Shown: positions 41,823 through 52,460 of the stretch, piece by piece
Layout of the letters: the number at the start of each line of letters is the position of its first letter
Position numbering within the stretch: position 1 is the first letter of the stretch
Translations under genes and position numbers: made by a program
Assembly (NCBI RefSeq): GCF_022952855.1
Contig: NZ_JALJDX010000194.1
Span: 1 to 56,539 of the forward strand
From: Pseudomonas sp. RGM2987
GTDB lineage: Bacteria; Pseudomonadota; Gammaproteobacteria; Pseudomonadales; Pseudomonadaceae
Direction of reading: 5' to 3'
Length of the DNA stretch: 56,539 nucleotides
Notes under the pieces: model-generated
The model's database searches: none
Seen by the model: only the letters and a program-made list of their open reading frames with translations
Told to the model about the DNA's origin: nothing

Positions 41823-42710
41823 TTAAGGCGCGTAAGTCAGCAGCAGCTCACTCGGCACTTTGAAGTCCAGGGACATCATGACGCTCAGGGCGGTGATGGT
41901 GAAGATCGAGAACACGAACAGCTTGCGTGCCCAGACCGTGTCATCCACTGCCTTGTAGCCGGTCCAGGCCATGTACAGCCAGTACATGCCCATGGCGGCG
42001 GCGACGGCGAGGTAGCTCATGCCGGCGTAGCCGCTGAAGGTCAGCATCAGGGTCGCCACGAGGAAGGCCAGGATGTAGAGCAGGATGTGCTTCTTGGCCA
42101 CCCGGATGCCACGCTTGACCGGCAACACCGGAATCGAGGCCGCCAGGTAGTCGTTGAAGCGGAAGATCGCGATGGCATAGGAATGCGGCATCTGCCACAG
42201 GCTGAACATCACCAGCAGCGTCAGCGCGGCCATGTCGAAGCTGTTGCTGACCGCGACGTAACCGATCACCGGCGGCATCGCCCCCGACAGACTGCCCACC
42301 AGCGTGCCATGGACCGACTTGCGCTTGAGGTACAGGCTGTAGAGGCCGACGTAGATGACGAAACCGATGACCGCGAACAACGCCGCCAGCGGATTAGCCA
42401 CCCGGTACAACAACGCGACGCCAGCGACACCCAGCACCGTGGCGAACGCCAGGGCCAGCTGCACCGGGATCAGGCCCTGGACCAGGGCACGATTTTTGGT
42501 GCGTTCCATCTTGATGTCGATGTCACGGTCGATGCAGTTGTTGAACACGCAACCGGACGCTACCACCAGGGACGTGCCGATCATCGCCGCCAGGAAGATG
42601 GCCAGATCGACATGCCCTTTCGAGGCCAGGAAAAATCCGCCTGCCACAGAAAGCACGTTACCGAAAATGATCCCCGGCTTGGTGATTTGGATAAAGTGCT
42701 TTAAGGACAT
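41823..42710 (-). CDS. cyoE: Protoheme IX farnesyltransferase (heme O synthase)
   Basis: A 295-residue polytopic UbiA-family prenyltransferase. It adds a farnesyl group to haem B to give haem O for the cytochrome bo3 oxidase. The Asp-rich motif is [18 protein letters not shown] near residue 57-74 and the second conserved loop is [25 protein letters not shown]. Start [13 protein letters not shown] at 42710. Last gene of cyoABCDE. Confidence 0.95.
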   Translation of the reverse strand: MSLKHFIQITKPGIIFGNVLSVAGGFFLASKGHVDLAIFLAAMIGTSLVVASGCVFNNCIDRDIDIKMERTKNRALVQGLIPVQLALAFATVLGVAGVALLYRVANPLAALFAVIGFVIYVGLYSLYLKRKSVHGTLVGSLSGAMPPVIGYVAVSNSFDMAALTLLVMFSLWQMPHSYAIAIFRFNDYLAASIPVLPVKRGIRVAKKHILLYILAFLVATLMLTFSGYAGMSYLAVAAAMGMYWLYMAWTGYKAVDDTVWARKLFVFSIFTITALSVMMSLDFKVPSELLLTYAP

Positions 42711-42721
42711 CCGGACTTTCC

Positions 42722-43057
42722 TCAGTGCGCCATCATGTTGGTGTGGATGCTGAACATGATCCACAACGACAGGCCGACCAACAGGACGATCACGATCGCG
42801 GCAAAGACAAACGCGACCACGTTGTTACGCTGTGCGGCCGAGCGGTCCAGGTGCAGGAAGTACACCAGGTGGACCAGGACCTGGACCACGGCGAAGATCA
42901 GGATGATCCACAGGGTCAGGCTCTTTGGCAGCGTCGGGTACATCACCAGGCCGAACGGGATGACTGTCAGGATTACCGACAGGATGAAACCGATGGCGTA
43001 GGACTTGACGCTGCCGTGGCCGGCGTCGTGGCCATCATGGGAATGAGCGTTAGCCAT
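42722..43057 (-). CDS. cyoD: Cytochrome bo3 ubiquinol oxidase subunit IV
   Basis: A 111-residue small subunit with three transmembrane helices that assists assembly of the copper/haem site. Recognised by [31 protein letters not shown] and its place between cyoC and cyoE. The N-terminus is His-rich ([12 protein letters not shown]). It starts one base after the cyoC stop. Confidence 0.94.
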   Translation of the reverse strand: MANAHSHDGHDAGHGSVKSYAIGFILSVILTVIPFGLVMYPTLPKSLTLWIILIFAVVQVLVHLVYFLHLDRSAAQRNNVVAFVFAAIVIVLLVGLSLWIMFSIHTNMMAH

Positions 43058-43684
43058 TTACAGGGTCCCCATCAGATAAACAACGGTGAATACGCAGATC
43101 CACACCACGTCCAGGAAGTGCCAGAACAGGCTCAGGCAGCTCAGGCGCGTCTTGTTGGTGGCGGTCAGGCCGTTTTTCTGGACCTGGTACATCATGATCG
43201 CCATCCAGATCAGGCCGCTGGTCACGTGCAGACCGTGGGTACCGACCAGGGTGAAGAACCCGGACAGGAAGCCGCTGCGGTTAGGACCGTAGCCTTCGGA
43301 GATCAACATGTGGAACTCGTTGATCTCCATGCCGATGAAGCCGGCACCGAACAGGAAGGTCATGGCCAGCCAGCCCAGGACCTGGTTCTTCTTGCCCTTG
43401 AACAACGCCAGCATGGCGAAGCCGTAGGTGATCGAGCTGAACAGCAGCAAGGCGGTTTCGCCCAGTACGTACGGCAGCTCGAAGATGTCGTGGCCCGACG
43501 GGCCACCGGCGACGTTGTTTACCAGCACCGCGTAGGCCGCGAAGATCGACGCAAACAGAATGCAGTCGGTCATCAGGTAGAGCCAGAAACCGAATACGGT
43601 CATCTCGCCCGAGTCGTGGTGATGGTCATCGTGCCCATGGTCATGACCATGGGCGTGTCCAACATTGGTCACTAAGTTCGACAT
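43058..43684 (-). CDS. cyoC: Cytochrome bo3 ubiquinol oxidase subunit III
   Basis: A 208-residue haem-copper oxidase subunit III with five transmembrane helices. It lacks redox centres and stabilises subunit I. Segments [42 protein letters not shown] and [21 protein letters not shown] are characteristic. The N-terminus is His/Asp-rich ([15 protein letters not shown]), a possible metal-binding tail. Confidence 0.95.
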   Translation of the reverse strand: MSNLVTNVGHAHGHDHGHDDHHHDSGEMTVFGFWLYLMTDCILFASIFAAYAVLVNNVAGGPSGHDIFELPYVLGETALLLFSSITYGFAMLALFKGKKNQVLGWLAMTFLFGAGFIGMEINEFHMLISEGYGPNRSGFLSGFFTLVGTHGLHVTSGLIWMAIMMYQVQKNGLTATNKTRLSCLSLFWHFLDVVWICVFTVVYLMGTL

Positions 43685-43687
43685 GGT

Positions 43688-45718
43688 TTAAGCCTGTTCC
43701 AACGAGGTTTCAACACGGGTGGCGGTGGCTGGGATCTTCCCGGCCGCGACCAGACGTTTGTGCTGCTCGGCTTCGATGCGCTCGATGACATCCACCGGCA
43801 CCATGTAGCCCTGATCGTCACGGGCGGCATGGATCACGAAATACGCCACGGTGCCGACCAGACTGGCGATCGCCAGCCACCAGATGTGCCAGATCATGGC
43901 GAAACCGAACACCGTCAGCAGCGCGCCCATGACCACACCGGTCGCAGTGTTGTTCGGCATGTGGATCGGCTCGTACTTGGCCGGAGCCTGGTACGCGGTA
44001 CCGTTTTCCTTGGCTTCGGTGAACGGGTCGATCACATCTGCCTTCGGCAGCACGGCAAAGTTGTAGAACGGCGGCGGCGAAGAAGTCGACCACTCCAGGG
44101 TATGGGCATTCCACGGGTCACCGTGTTCGCACATGTTTTCCGGCTTGTTGCGGTCACGTACGCTGACGTACAGCTGGATCAGCTGGCAGGCGATACCGAC
44201 GGCGATCATCACCGCACCGAACATGGCGACGTACAGGTACGGCACCCACTCAGGGTTGGTGGTGGCGTTCAGGCGACGGGTCATGCCCATGAAGCCCAGT
44301 GCATAGAGCGGCATGAACGCGACGAAGAAGCCAGTGATCCAGAACCAGAACGCGGCCTTGCCCCAACCCTCGTGCAGCTTGAAGCCGAACGCTTTCGGGA
44401 AGTAGAACGCGAAGCCTGCGATGTAGCCGAATACCGCGCCGCCGATGATCACGTTGTGGAAGTGCGCGATCACGAACAGGCTGTTGTGCAGCACGAAGTC
44501 CGCACCCGGGATGGCCAGCAGTACGCCGGTCATGCCGCCGATGGCGAAGGTCACCATGAAGCCCAGGGTCCACATCACCTGACTGGTGAAGCGCAGGCGG
44601 CCCTGGTAGATGGTGAACAGCCAGTTGAACAGCTTCACCCCGGTCGGGATGGAAATCAGCATCGTCGCCAGGCCGAAGAAGGCGTTGACACTGGCACCCG
44701 AACCCATGGTGAAGAAGTGGTGCAGCCAGACCATGAAGCCCAGTACCGAGATCGCGCCGGAAGCGTAGATCATCGAGTGGTGGCCAAACAGTTTCTTGCC
44801 GGTGAAGGTCGAGATGACTTCGGAGAAAATACCGAACGCCGGCAGGATCAGGATGTACACCTCAGGGTGACCCCAGGCCCAGAACAGGTTGACGTACATC
44901 ATCGGATTTCCACCCAGCTCATTGGTGAAAATGTGGAAATCCATGTAACGGTCAAGCGTCAGCAGTGCCAGGGTAGCGGTCAGGATCGGGAAGGAAGCGA
45001 CGATCAGGACGTTGGCCCAGGTGCAGGTCCAGGTGAAGATCGGCATGTCCATCAGCTTCATGCCCGGGGTACGCATTTTTACCACGGTGGCCAGGAAGTT
45101 GACCCCCGTCAGCGTCGTCCCCAATCCGGATAGCTGTAGCGCCCAGATATAGTAATCCATCCCCACGCCCGGACTGTATTGCAGGCCCGACAGCGGCGGA
45201 TAGGCAACCCAGCCGGTCTTGGCGAACTCACCAACGCCCAGGGACAGGTTGATCAGCACCACGCCGGACACCAGCAGCCAGAAACTCAGGGAGTTCAGGA
45301 ACGGGAAGGCCACGTCACGGGCACCGATCTGCAGCGGCACGGCAAGGTTCATCAGGCCGGTGAAGAACGGCATCGCCATGAAGATGATCATGATCACACC
45401 GTGGGCGGTGAAGATCTGGTCATAGTGTTCAGGCGGCAGGTAGCCAGGCGAACCCTCGGTGGCCATGGCCAGTTGGGTGCGCATCATGATGGCATCGGCG
45501 AAACCGCGCAGCAGCATGACCATGGCGACGATGATGTACATCACGCCGATTTTCTTGTGGTCGACCGAGGTCAGCCACTCGGTCCACAGGTAGGTCCACT
45601 TCTTGAAGTACGTGATACCTGCGAACAGCGCCAGGCCACCGAGTGCGATGATGGCAAGGGTCACCATGACAATCGGCTCGTGGAACGGGATCGCTTCCCA
45701 ACTTAGTTTACCAAACAT
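43688..45718 (-). CDS. cyoB: Cytochrome bo3 ubiquinol oxidase subunit I
   Basis: A 676-residue catalytic subunit holding haem b, haem o3 and CuB, reducing O2 to water while pumping protons. Metal ligands visible: [16 protein letters not shown] (haem b His), [15 protein letters not shown] (CuB His and the cross-linked Tyr), [22 protein letters not shown] (CuB HH), and [17 protein letters not shown] (two haem His). Full length for CyoB. Starts 3 nt after cyoA. Confidence 0.97.
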   Translation of the reverse strand: MFGKLSWEAIPFHEPIVMVTLAIIALGGLALFAGITYFKKWTYLWTEWLTSVDHKKIGVMYIIVAMVMLLRGFADAIMMRTQLAMATEGSPGYLPPEHYDQIFTAHGVIMIIFMAMPFFTGLMNLAVPLQIGARDVAFPFLNSLSFWLLVSGVVLINLSLGVGEFAKTGWVAYPPLSGLQYSPGVGMDYYIWALQLSGLGTTLTGVNFLATVVKMRTPGMKLMDMPIFTWTCTWANVLIVASFPILTATLALLTLDRYMDFHIFTNELGGNPMMYVNLFWAWGHPEVYILILPAFGIFSEVISTFTGKKLFGHHSMIYASGAISVLGFMVWLHHFFTMGSGASVNAFFGLATMLISIPTGVKLFNWLFTIYQGRLRFTSQVMWTLGFMVTFAIGGMTGVLLAIPGADFVLHNSLFVIAHFHNVIIGGAVFGYIAGFAFYFPKAFGFKLHEGWGKAAFWFWITGFFVAFMPLYALGFMGMTRRLNATTNPEWVPYLYVAMFGAVMIAVGIACQLIQLYVSVRDRNKPENMCEHGDPWNAHTLEWSTSSPPPFYNFAVLPKADVIDPFTEAKENGTAYQAPAKYEPIHMPNNTATGVVMGALLTVFGFAMIWHIWWLAIASLVGTVAYFVIHAARDDQGYMVPVDVIERIEAEQHKRLVAAGKIPATATRVETSLEQA

Positions 45719-45721
45719 CGT

Positions 45722-46666
45722 TTACTCCTCTGCCCCGGCAGCTGAATGCGAACTCATGTCCATCCCTTCCATCGCGGCCACTTCGTGCTCTTTCTTCTCG
45801 TGGTGCATTGGCTTGCCCGGTTTCATGCCTTCGTACTTGTCGACGATGATCTGAAACAGGTTCGGCGTGACCGAGGAATAGAGTTCGACTGGGTTGTTCT
45901 GGCTCGGCTTGGCAAGGGCTGCGTATTCAGCTTGTTCAAGCTGTTTAGGTGCCTTTTTGACTTCACCGACCCAGGCGTCGAAATCTTCCTGGGTCGTTGC
46001 GATCGCTTTGAATTTCATACCGGTGAAACCCGCGCCGCTGTAGTTGGCGGAAATACCGTCCATTTCAGCGTTCTGGTTGGCGATCAGATGCAGCTTGGTC
46101 TGCATGCCCGCCATCGCGTAGATCTGGCCGCCCAGAGCAGGGATGAAGAACGAGTTCATCACGGCGTCCGAAGTGATCTTGAAGTTGATCGGTGTATGCG
46201 CTGGGAACACGATCTTGTTGACCGTGGCAATGCCTTGTTCCGGATAGATGAACAGCCACTTCCAGTCCAGGGCGACCACTTCGATGGTGATCGGCTTGAC
46301 GTCCGATTCCAGCGGTTTGTAAGGGTCCAGCGCGTGGGTCGATTTATAGGTGACATAACCCAGGGCAATGATGATCAGGACCGGAATGGTCCACACCGCC
46401 ACTTCGATCTTGGTCGAATGCGACCATTTCGGCGTGTAGGTGGCCTGGGTATTGGTTGCGCGATACTTCCAGGCGAACAGGAAGGTCATGACGATAACCG
46501 GCACGACGACCAACAACATCAGCAGCGTGGCGGTGATGATCAGGTTTCGTTCATCCAGGCCAACCTGGCCCTTGGGATCGAGCAAGGTCATGTTGCAGCC
46601 TCCCAGCAGCAACGTGCCGAGCAGCGGCAACAAGCCTAGTAATCGGGGGTACCTGTTTTTACTCAT
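45722..46666 (-). CDS. cyoA: Cytochrome bo3 ubiquinol oxidase subunit II
   Basis: A 314-residue lipoprotein subunit with two transmembrane helices and a periplasmic cupredoxin-like domain. The lipobox is LLLGGC (Cys24). It lacks the CuA Cys/His set, as expected for a quinol oxidase. Segments [19 protein letters not shown] and [20 protein letters not shown] are family markers. The tail is Met/His-rich ([21 protein letters not shown]). Start at 46666 set by the lipoprotein signal. First gene of cyoABCDE. Confidence 0.95.
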   Translation of the reverse strand: MSKNRYPRLLGLLPLLGTLLLGGCNMTLLDPKGQVGLDERNLIITATLLMLLVVVPVIVMTFLFAWKYRATNTQATYTPKWSHSTKIEVAVWTIPVLIIIALGYVTYKSTHALDPYKPLESDVKPITIEVVALDWKWLFIYPEQGIATVNKIVFPAHTPINFKITSDAVMNSFFIPALGGQIYAMAGMQTKLHLIANQNAEMDGISANYSGAGFTGMKFKAIATTQEDFDAWVGEVKKAPKQLEQAEYAALAKPSQNNPVELYSSVTPNLFQIIVDKYEGMKPGKPMHHEKKEHEVAAMEGMDMSSHSAAGAEE

Positions 46667-47072
46667 CTCACGACCTCTAAAGCAGCTTGCGCAATGCAGT
46701 TGGGTTTTGATCGCCAACACTTCACCCTGCCAAGGGTTGGCATTTCTTGGATTGAATAAGGGCTGCCCGTCAAACGTCAGACACTGTTCGACACATCCTG
46801 GGCCAGCAGTGAGTTCTTATTCGTAGGTCAAAGGCCTAGTTCAAGCCCAATTCCGTTTGGTGCGGGTAGTTGGAAGGCACCGACACCTGGGATCGCATGG
46901 GGCGCTGGCGCCCTTCGACCACCTCTCGTGCTCAAGCCTGAGCCGGGTCGGATATTCGGTGCGGGCGATTGTAGTGAGCTGAGACGCTGTAGACCATGTC
47001 TTATCCCGAAATAATTTGTATCCGAAAGGGCAATAATCCCCCCGGCAAACTGCAACAGGCCAGCATGTTATC

Positions 47073-47085
47073 GAAAATAATTCTC
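47073..47085. promoter_or_regulatory. Candidate Fur box upstream of cyoA
   Basis: GAAAAT-A-ATTCTC (minus strand GAGAATTATTTTC) matches the GATAAT-N-ATTATC core at 10 of 12 positions. It is about 410 nt upstream of the cyoA start. Confidence 0.45.
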
Positions 47086-47168
47086 AACAAGAACCCCAGA
47101 AAACGTAGGCCTACTACGCCCGATTCAGACAGCCTGGGTCGATCAATCAAGCAGAGTTTTCCGGGAAG

Positions 47169-47187
47169 CCCCCCGTTTTCCGGGGGG
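47169..47187. other. G/C hairpin in the cyoA-dsbB region
   Basis: CCCCCCG (47169-47175) and CGGGGGG (47181-47187) around a TTTTC loop. There is no T-run. Confidence 0.5.
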
Positions 47188-47390
47188 TTGGCGCCCCAGC
47201 GCTTCGCTGTTAAAAGTGTCTGCTGCGCCGGCTGGCTTTTAAGGAAAAACAGTCGATTTTTTGTTACAGGAAGAAGTGTTTATTCGACGTCAGAAACGCT
47301 GTAGGCGCCAAGATGTGTGACAACATGTCGCACACTGTCGCAGGCCATTCTTGCGCCGGATCAAGGCCAAACCGGCTCGGGGCTGAAATG

Positions 47391-47431
47391 CAAAACGCCC
47401 CGGTTCCGAACGAGGAAACCAGGGCGTTTCA
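47391..47431 (-). terminator. Terminator of dsbB
   Basis: AAACGCCC and GGGCGTTT arms plus an inner GGTTCC/GGAAACC pairing, flanked by A/T, starting about 10 nt after the dsbB stop. Confidence 0.75.
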
Positions 47432-47441
47432 TCAAGCTGAT

Positions 47442-47951
47442 TCAGCGAAGCGATTTGCGGTTGCGCGACACCAGCAACGGGACCAGCACGACCGTCAGCA
47501 CGAAGGCTACCAGTGCCCACTGCGCCAGGGACAAACCCAGGATCGGCGGATAAGGCGTGGAGCAAAAACCGTCCACCTGGAACCCCAGCGGAAAGATCTT
47601 CGCCAGCGGCAGGTCATCGACAATCGGCTGCAACACATCGATGCCGCAGCTGACCGCCGGGAAGAATTGGGTGTACACGTGATGCCCCGCCACGCCGGCA
47701 CCGGCCAACGCGCAGAGCACCACCAGCCCCTCGAAAATCGTCAGGCTGCGACGGGTGCGCATGGCCGCCCCGATGAAGGCGAACAGGGCGATCAGCAACA
47801 ATGCATAGCGCTGCAATATGCAAAGCGGGCACGGTGCTTCACCGAGGACCACTTGCATGTACAGCGCCCCACCGATCAGCGCCAGGCAGATCAGCCCCAG
47901 CAGCACCAGATAGCGCCGCTCACGACCTAACCGCGACATTTGCTCACTCAT
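47442..47951 (-). CDS. dsbB: Disulfide bond formation protein DsbB
   Basis: A 169-residue inner-membrane protein with four transmembrane helices. It reoxidises DsbA and passes electrons to ubiquinone. The two periplasmic Cys pairs are C41/C44 (CPLC) and C102/C130 (SCGI and DGFC). The QR after the first pair (CILQRY) fits the quinone-binding site. Start MSEQMSRLGRERR at 47951. Its electrons feed the same quinone pool used by the adjacent cyo oxidase. Confidence 0.93.
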   Translation of the reverse strand: MSEQMSRLGRERRYLVLLGLICLALIGGALYMQVVLGEAPCPLCILQRYALLLIALFAFIGAAMRTRRSLTIFEGLVVLCALAGAGVAGHHVYTQFFPAVSCGIDVLQPIVDDLPLAKIFPLGFQVDGFCSTPYPPILGLSLAQWALVAFVLTVVLVPLLVSRNRKSLR

Positions 47952-48268
47952 TGCGTTTCCCTTTATAGACATGATCGACGCGCAGCCTTGCGATGCGGGC
48001 GCGCGCTCGGATGGTCGAAGTCTACACGCTGACCATGACAATGAACGAGCGGACGCCGGCAACTTTGAAGGCAATAGACAAGGGAAGGGTTAAGTGCGGA
48101 TTAATTCGGGTAGGGACATGTGTGGTGAGCATGCCGCTGTCATCGCGAGCAGGGCTCGCTCCCACAGGGTTCCTGGTTGGCTGGGAAACTAGCATCACCA
48201 TAAATCCCCTGTGGGAGCGAGCCCGCTCGCGATGAAGGCGCCCCGCTCACCCAGGCTCGCCGCAACCT
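47952..48268. other. Intergenic stretch between hmp and dsbB
   Basis: Contains a BIME (48141-48236) and nothing else recognisable apart from presumed dsbB promoter sequence. Confidence 0.5.
48141..48236. repeat. BIME: inverted pair of REPs
   Basis: CATCGCGAGCAGGGCTCGCT at 48141 (one extra G in the core) with its partner ending at 48236. Confidence 0.85.
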
Positions 48269-49450
48269 TTATTCCAGCGCCGCCGCCGGGCCGAAGAATT
48301 CGTAGCGACTCTGCCGCTCCGGTACACCCAGGGCTTTAAGGTGGCTCTTCACAGCTCCCATGAAACCCTTCGGCCCAAGAAAGTAGGCATCCAGGTCGCG
48401 TTGCTCGGGCAGCCATTGCGCCAACTGCTCCTGGCTCAACAGCCCCACGTTGTCCGCCGCCGGGCTCACCCCGTCATCTTCGTCGTAGCTGTAGAAACGC
48501 TTGAGCTGCGGATGTCGCTGGGCCAGGTCGTCGATCCAGTCACGGAAGGCATGAACGCGCCCGTTGCGTGCACAGTGGATGAAATGCACCGGCCGCTCGG
48601 TTTGCAGCGCCGCTTGCAGCATCGCCAAGGTCGGGGTGATGCCGACGCCGCCGCTGATCAGCACCAGCGGCTTGTCGCTGGCCGTCAGGTAAAAGTCTCC
48701 GGAGGGCGGGAACAACTGGAGGCTGCTGCCGATCTGGAAATGATGATGCAGGTAGTTGGACACACGCCCACCCGGCTCGCGCTTGACACTGATGCGGTAT
48801 TGACCGTTATCCGCCAGGGCCGACAAGGAATAGTTGCGACGCACTTCCTCACCGTCCAGCATCAATTTCATGCCGATGTACTGGCCGGGCTCGGCCTGCA
48901 GGATCGGGCCTTGATCCGCCGGCTCGAAGTAGAACGAGGTGATCTCGGCGCTTTCGCGCACCTTGGCCGTGAGGATGAACTCACGCTCGCCCCGCCAGCC
49001 GCCCGGCGCTGCGGCCTTCTGGTCATATAGGCCGGCTTCGGCACCGATGAGGATATCGGCCAGCTGGTTATAAGCCGCGCCCCACGCGGAAATCACTTCA
49101 GGGGTGGCAATTTCTTCCCCCAGCACCTCGGCGATCGCTCGCAACAGGCAGGCGCCAACGATTGGGTAATGTTGTGGCTGGATCTGCAACGCGACATGCT
49201 TGTTGACGATTTTCGCCACCAGGTCGCCCAACTGGTCGAGCTGGTCGATGTGCCGGGCGTACATCAATACACCGTTGGCCAAGGCGCGGGGCTGATCGCC
49301 GCTGGCCTGGTGAGCCTGGTTGAACAGCGGGCGAACCTGGGGATACTCCGACAGCATCATGCGATAGAAGTGAGTGATCAGCGCTTCACCGCCGCTTTCA
49401 AGCAATGGCACGGTGGAACGGATAATGGCGCGGTCTTCTCGACTCAGCAT
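48269..49450 (-). CDS. hmp: Flavohemoprotein, nitric oxide dioxygenase
   Basis: A 393-residue cytosolic enzyme converting NO and O2 to nitrate. Globin domain at 1 to about 140 (THFYRMML with the distal Tyr; VNKHVALQIQPQHYPIVG with the proximal His), FAD domain (GQYIGMKLMLDGEEVRRNYSLS), and NAD domain (ISGGVGITPTLAMLQAAL, IHCARNGRVHAFRDWI, FLGPKGFMGAVKSHL). Divergent from norR/fhpR, with three NorR boxes and a sigma-54-like promoter upstream, so strongly NO-inducible. Confidence 0.95.
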   Translation of the reverse strand: MLSREDRAIIRSTVPLLESGGEALITHFYRMMLSEYPQVRPLFNQAHQASGDQPRALANGVLMYARHIDQLDQLGDLVAKIVNKHVALQIQPQHYPIVGACLLRAIAEVLGEEIATPEVISAWGAAYNQLADILIGAEAGLYDQKAAAPGGWRGEREFILTAKVRESAEITSFYFEPADQGPILQAEPGQYIGMKLMLDGEEVRRNYSLSALADNGQYRISVKREPGGRVSNYLHHHFQIGSSLQLFPPSGDFYLTASDKPLVLISGGVGITPTLAMLQAALQTERPVHFIHCARNGRVHAFRDWIDDLAQRHPQLKRFYSYDEDDGVSPAADNVGLLSQEQLAQWLPEQRDLDAYFLGPKGFMGAVKSHLKALGVPERQSRYEFFGPAAALE

Positions 49451-49490
49451 AAAGGCAACTCCTGGCGTGTTAACGGATACCTAATGCCTA

Positions 49491-49505
49491 TCAGTTTCCG
49501 TGCCA
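49491..49505 (-). promoter_or_regulatory. Sigma-54-like promoter of hmp
   Basis: Minus-strand TGGCAC (49505-49500), then 5 nt, then CTGA (49494-49491). The -24 element is perfect; the -12 element is degenerate (TTGC expected). Start predicted near 49480. Confidence 0.5.
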
Positions 49506-49546
49506 TTTATTTTTTATTTAAATATCAATAGGTTAAAAATAGATTG

Positions 49547-49602
49547 GTCATTTCGACACGACCCACCTTATAGTCATTACGACTACATGGAGTCATTATG
49601 AC
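49547..49602. promoter_or_regulatory. Three NorR-binding boxes
   Basis: GTCATTTCGAC (49547-49557), GTCATTACGAC (49573-49583) and GTCATTATGAC (49592-49602) each match GT-N7-AC and the GTCA-N3-YGAC core. The third overlaps the norR start codon (49598). Confidence 0.75.
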
Positions 49603-51154
49603 CGCAACCTCCCTGCTCACCTCCCTATTACCGCTGGTGGCCGATCTGTCCCGCGAGCTGCCTGAAGGCGAGCGTTATCGCCGGCTGCTCGGCGCCTTGC
49701 GCGCCCTGCTGCCCTGCGACGCTGCGGCGCTGTTGCGCCTGGACGGCGACTGCCTGGTGCCGCTCGCGGTGGATGGCTTGAGCACCGACACCTTGGGCCG
49801 ACGCTTTCAGGTCAGCGAGCACCCACGCTTCGAAGCCTTGCTGGCCAACCCGCAGCCGACGCGCTTCGCCGCCGACAGTGACCTGCCCGATCCGTACGAC
49901 GGCCTGGTCGATGGCCTCGACGAACATCTGAAAGTCCACGATTGCATGGGCTGCCCCTTGTTCGTCGATGAGCGACCCTGGGGTCTGCTGACACTTGATT
50001 CGCTGGACCCGGAACGCTTCGAACCCATCGACCTTGGTGCCCTGCAAGCCTTCGCCAGTCTCGCCGCCGCAACAGTCAGCGCCGCCGAACGCATCGAGCG
50101 CCTCGCGCTGAAAGCCGAGGACGAGCACCGTCGTGCCGAGGTCTATCGCCAGGCCAGCGGTCAGCAGCAGCGCGACATGGTCGGCCAGAGCAAGGCCCAC
50201 AAGCGTCTGGTGGAAGAAATAAAGCTGGTGGGCGGTAGCGACCTGACGGTGTTGATCACCGGCGAAACCGGAGTCGGCAAGGAATTGGTCGCCCAGGCGA
50301 TTCACGCCGCCTCGAAACGCGCCGGACAGCCGCTCATCAGCCTCAATTGCGCTGCCCTGCCAGACACGCTGGTGGAAAGCGAACTCTTCGGCCACGTACG
50401 GGGTGCCTTCACGGGCGCCACGAATGACCGACGCGGTAAGTTCGAACTGGCCGACGGCGGCACGCTGTTCCTCGATGAAGTCGGTGAATTGTCCCTGACC
50501 GTTCAGGCCAAGCTGCTGCGCGTGCTTCAAAGCGGACAATTGCAGCGCTTGGGCTCCGACAAGGAGCATCGGGTGGACGTGCGTCTGATCGCGGCCACCA
50601 ACCGTGACCTCGCCGAAGAGGTGCGCAACGGCCGCTATCGGGCTGACTTCTACCATCGGTTGAGCGTTTATCCGTTGCAAGTACCCGCCCTGCGCGATCG
50701 GGGACGGGATGTGTTGCTGCTCAGTGGCTTCTTCCTCGAACAGAACCGTTCGCGCATGGGCCTGGGCAGCCTACGCCTGACCAGCGACGCCCAGGCTGCA
50801 TTGCTGGCCTACGATTGGCCGGGCAACGTGCGGGAACTGGAGCACCTGATCGGCCGCAGCGCCCTGAAAGCCTTGGGCAATTGCCCGGTGCGCCCGAAAA
50901 TCCTCAGTCTCAGCGCCCAAGACCTGGATTTGCCCCAGCCTCTTGAGGAGGACACCACGCCGGTATCCGCCAGCCCTCCCCCGGTGATACCGGACGCCAC
51001 GGGTGACCTGCGCGAAGCCGTGGAAAATTTCCAGCGCAGGCTGATCAGCGCGTGCCTGGAGCGTCACCAGCACAACTGGGCCAGCGCCGCCCGGGAACTG
51101 GGGCTGGACCGGGCGAACCTGGGGCGCATGGCGAAACGGTTGGGACTCAAGTAA
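49598..51154 (+). CDS. norR: NO-responsive sigma-54 activator NorR/FhpR
   Basis: A 518-residue enhancer-binding protein. N-terminal GAF domain (about 20-165) with the Asp/Cys-rich segment at 95-119 (DLPDPYDG and HDCMGCP) where NorR binds non-haem iron and NO. AAA+ domain: Walker A GETGVGKE at 222-229, the sigma-54 contact loop GAFTGA at 269-274, and Walker [11 protein letters not shown]-terminal Fis-type helix-turn-helix ([25 protein letters not shown]). In P. aeruginosa the same arrangement is FhpR next to fhp. A box overlapping its start codon suggests autoregulation. Confidence 0.94.
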   Translation: MTATSLLTSLLPLVADLSRELPEGERYRRLLGALRALLPCDAAALLRLDGDCLVPLAVDGLSTDTLGRRFQVSEHPRFEALLANPQPTRFAADSDLPDPYDGLVDGLDEHLKVHDCMGCPLFVDERPWGLLTLDSLDPERFEPIDLGALQAFASLAAATVSAAERIERLALKAEDEHRRAEVYRQASGQQQRDMVGQSKAHKRLVEEIKLVGGSDLTVLITGETGVGKELVAQAIHAASKRAGQPLISLNCAALPDTLVESELFGHVRGAFTGATNDRRGKFELADGGTLFLDEVGELSLTVQAKLLRVLQSGQLQRLGSDKEHRVDVRLIAATNRDLAEEVRNGRYRADFYHRLSVYPLQVPALRDRGRDVLLLSGFFLEQNRSRMGLGSLRLTSDAQAALLAYDWPGNVRELEHLIGRSALKALGNCPVRPKILSLSAQDLDLPQPLEEDTTPVSASPPPVIPDATGDLREAVENFQRRLISACLERHQHNWASAARELGLDRANLGRMAKRLGLK

Positions 51155-51167
51155 TCGCGCCTGGCTC

Positions 51168-51283
51168 TTGTGGCGAGGGAGCTTGCTCCCGCTGAAGTGC
51201 GCAGCGCTCCCATCAGCCGTGGCGCGATTGCGAATTCTGGCGACCGCTGCGCGGCCGAGCGGGAGCAAGCTCCCTCGCCACAA
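51168..51283. repeat. BIME of the GTGGCGAGGGAGCTTGCTCC class
   Basis: Inverted units at about 51168-51192 and 51258-51283, downstream of norR and upstream of cheV. Confidence 0.85.
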
Positions 51284-51433
51284 CAGCTTGGTGGTCATCA
51301 GATAACTACCCCGGCAATCCATGCCATCGACAGCATTCGTCCTAAAGCCTGCCCCGGACAAGTCGATAACCCAATATCACAAGCTGTTTTGGCGATCTTC
51401 AAGCTCGCCCCACCTTTTCCACAGAAGGTTTTT

Positions 51434-52336
51434 ATGTCTTCCAACAAAGCCCGCGCAGATTCACTTTCGCTTCTGCTGTTTACCTTGCGCAGCGGCAAGC
51501 TGATGGCAATCAACCTGCTCAAAGTCAGTGAAATCATCCCCTGTCCGCCATTGACCAAGCTGCCGGAGTCTCATCCGCACGTCAAAGGCATCGCCACGCT
51601 GCGCGGGACTTCGTTATCAGTAATCGACCTGAGCCGCGCCATCGGCGAGCGCCCCCTGGAAGATCCGGACGGCGGCTGCCTGATCGTCACTGACGTCAGC
51701 CGCTCCAAGCAGGGCTTGCATGTACAGGCAGTGAGCAAGATCGTGCATTGCCTGACCACCGACATCAAGCCGCCACCTTACGGCTCCGGCGGCACGCGCG
51801 CGTTCATCACCGGAGTGACCTCGGTGGACGGCACCCTGGTGCAGGTATTGGACATCGAAAAAGTCATCCACGGCATCTCGCCCGCACAGATCGAAACCGC
51901 ACCCACCGAGCTGAGCATGGAAGACGCCGAAGTGCTGGGCAATGCGCGGATCCTGGTGGTCGATGACAGCCAGGTCGCGCTGCAGCAATCGGTGTACACC
52001 CTGCGCAACCTGGGCCTGCAATGCCACACCGCCCGCAGCGCCAAGGAAGCCATCGAATGCCTGCTGGACCTGCAAGGCACGGCCGAGCAGATCAACCTGA
52101 TCGTTTCTGACATCGAAATGTCGGAGATGGACGGTTACGCGCTGACCCGGACCCTGCGCGAGACGCCGGACTTCGCCCACCTCTATGTACTGCTGCACAC
52201 CTCGCTGGATAGCGCGATGAACAGCGAAAAGGCCCGGCTGGCCGGCGCCAACGGCGTGCTCACCAAGTTTTCCTCGCCGGAGCTGACCAAATGCCTGATC
52301 ACGGCGGCCAAGGCTGTTGCCGAGCAGGGCCACTGA
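51434..52336 (+). CDS. cheV: Chemotaxis coupling protein CheV
   Basis: A 300-residue protein linking chemoreceptors to CheA. N-terminal CheW-like domain (about 10-160; LLLFTLRSGKLMAINLLKVSEII, VIDLSRAIGERP, VLDIEKVIHGI) and C-terminal response-regulator domain (about 170-298) with the phospho-acceptor Asp in LIVSDIEMSEMDG and the conserved Lys in VLTKFSSPEL. Start ATG at 51434 with AGAAGG upstream; the frame is open further back through a BIME. Confidence 0.93.
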   Translation: MSSNKARADSLSLLLFTLRSGKLMAINLLKVSEIIPCPPLTKLPESHPHVKGIATLRGTSLSVIDLSRAIGERPLEDPDGGCLIVTDVSRSKQGLHVQAVSKIVHCLTTDIKPPPYGSGGTRAFITGVTSVDGTLVQVLDIEKVIHGISPAQIETAPTELSMEDAEVLGNARILVVDDSQVALQQSVYTLRNLGLQCHTARSAKEAIECLLDLQGTAEQINLIVSDIEMSEMDGYALTRTLRETPDFAHLYVLLHTSLDSAMNSEKARLAGANGVLTKFSSPELTKCLITAAKAVAEQGH

Positions 52337-52370
52337 TCCGGGTCCAGCCGTAGCCGGCTGCTGTACAAAA

Positions 52371-52432
52371 ATGCGCCCCAATGGCGCATAACTTGCTTCG
52401 TCCGGTTTTAACGGCGACTTTCTGTCGCCGTT
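52371..52432. other. Two hairpins between cheV and the YkgJ-type gene
   Basis: ATGCGCC/GGCGCAT (52371-52389) and AACGGCGAC/GTCGCCGTT (52410-52432). Neither has a proper T-run; the second ends 28 nt before the next start. Confidence 0.5.
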
Positions 52433-52460
52433 ATTCAGCCAATTTGCGACCGGGCGCTAA

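Larger units (their letters stand above)
46667..47441. other. Long noncoding region between cyoA and dsbB
   Basis: About 770 nt with no convincing gene; the longest open frame is low quality and lacks a ribosome site. It holds a Fur-box-like site (47073-47085), a G/C-rich hairpin (47169-47187) and the dsbB terminator. The cyo promoter and a long 5' leader probably lie here. Confidence 0.5.

Noticed and set aside
43760..45133. 457-codon open frame antisense to cyoB
   Set aside because: It is complementary to the haem-copper oxidase coding sequence and rich in His, Asp and Gln.
46996..47304. 102-codon plus-strand frame between cyoA and dsbB
   Set aside because: No ribosome site, no family resemblance; it runs through the Fur-box-like site and a hairpin.
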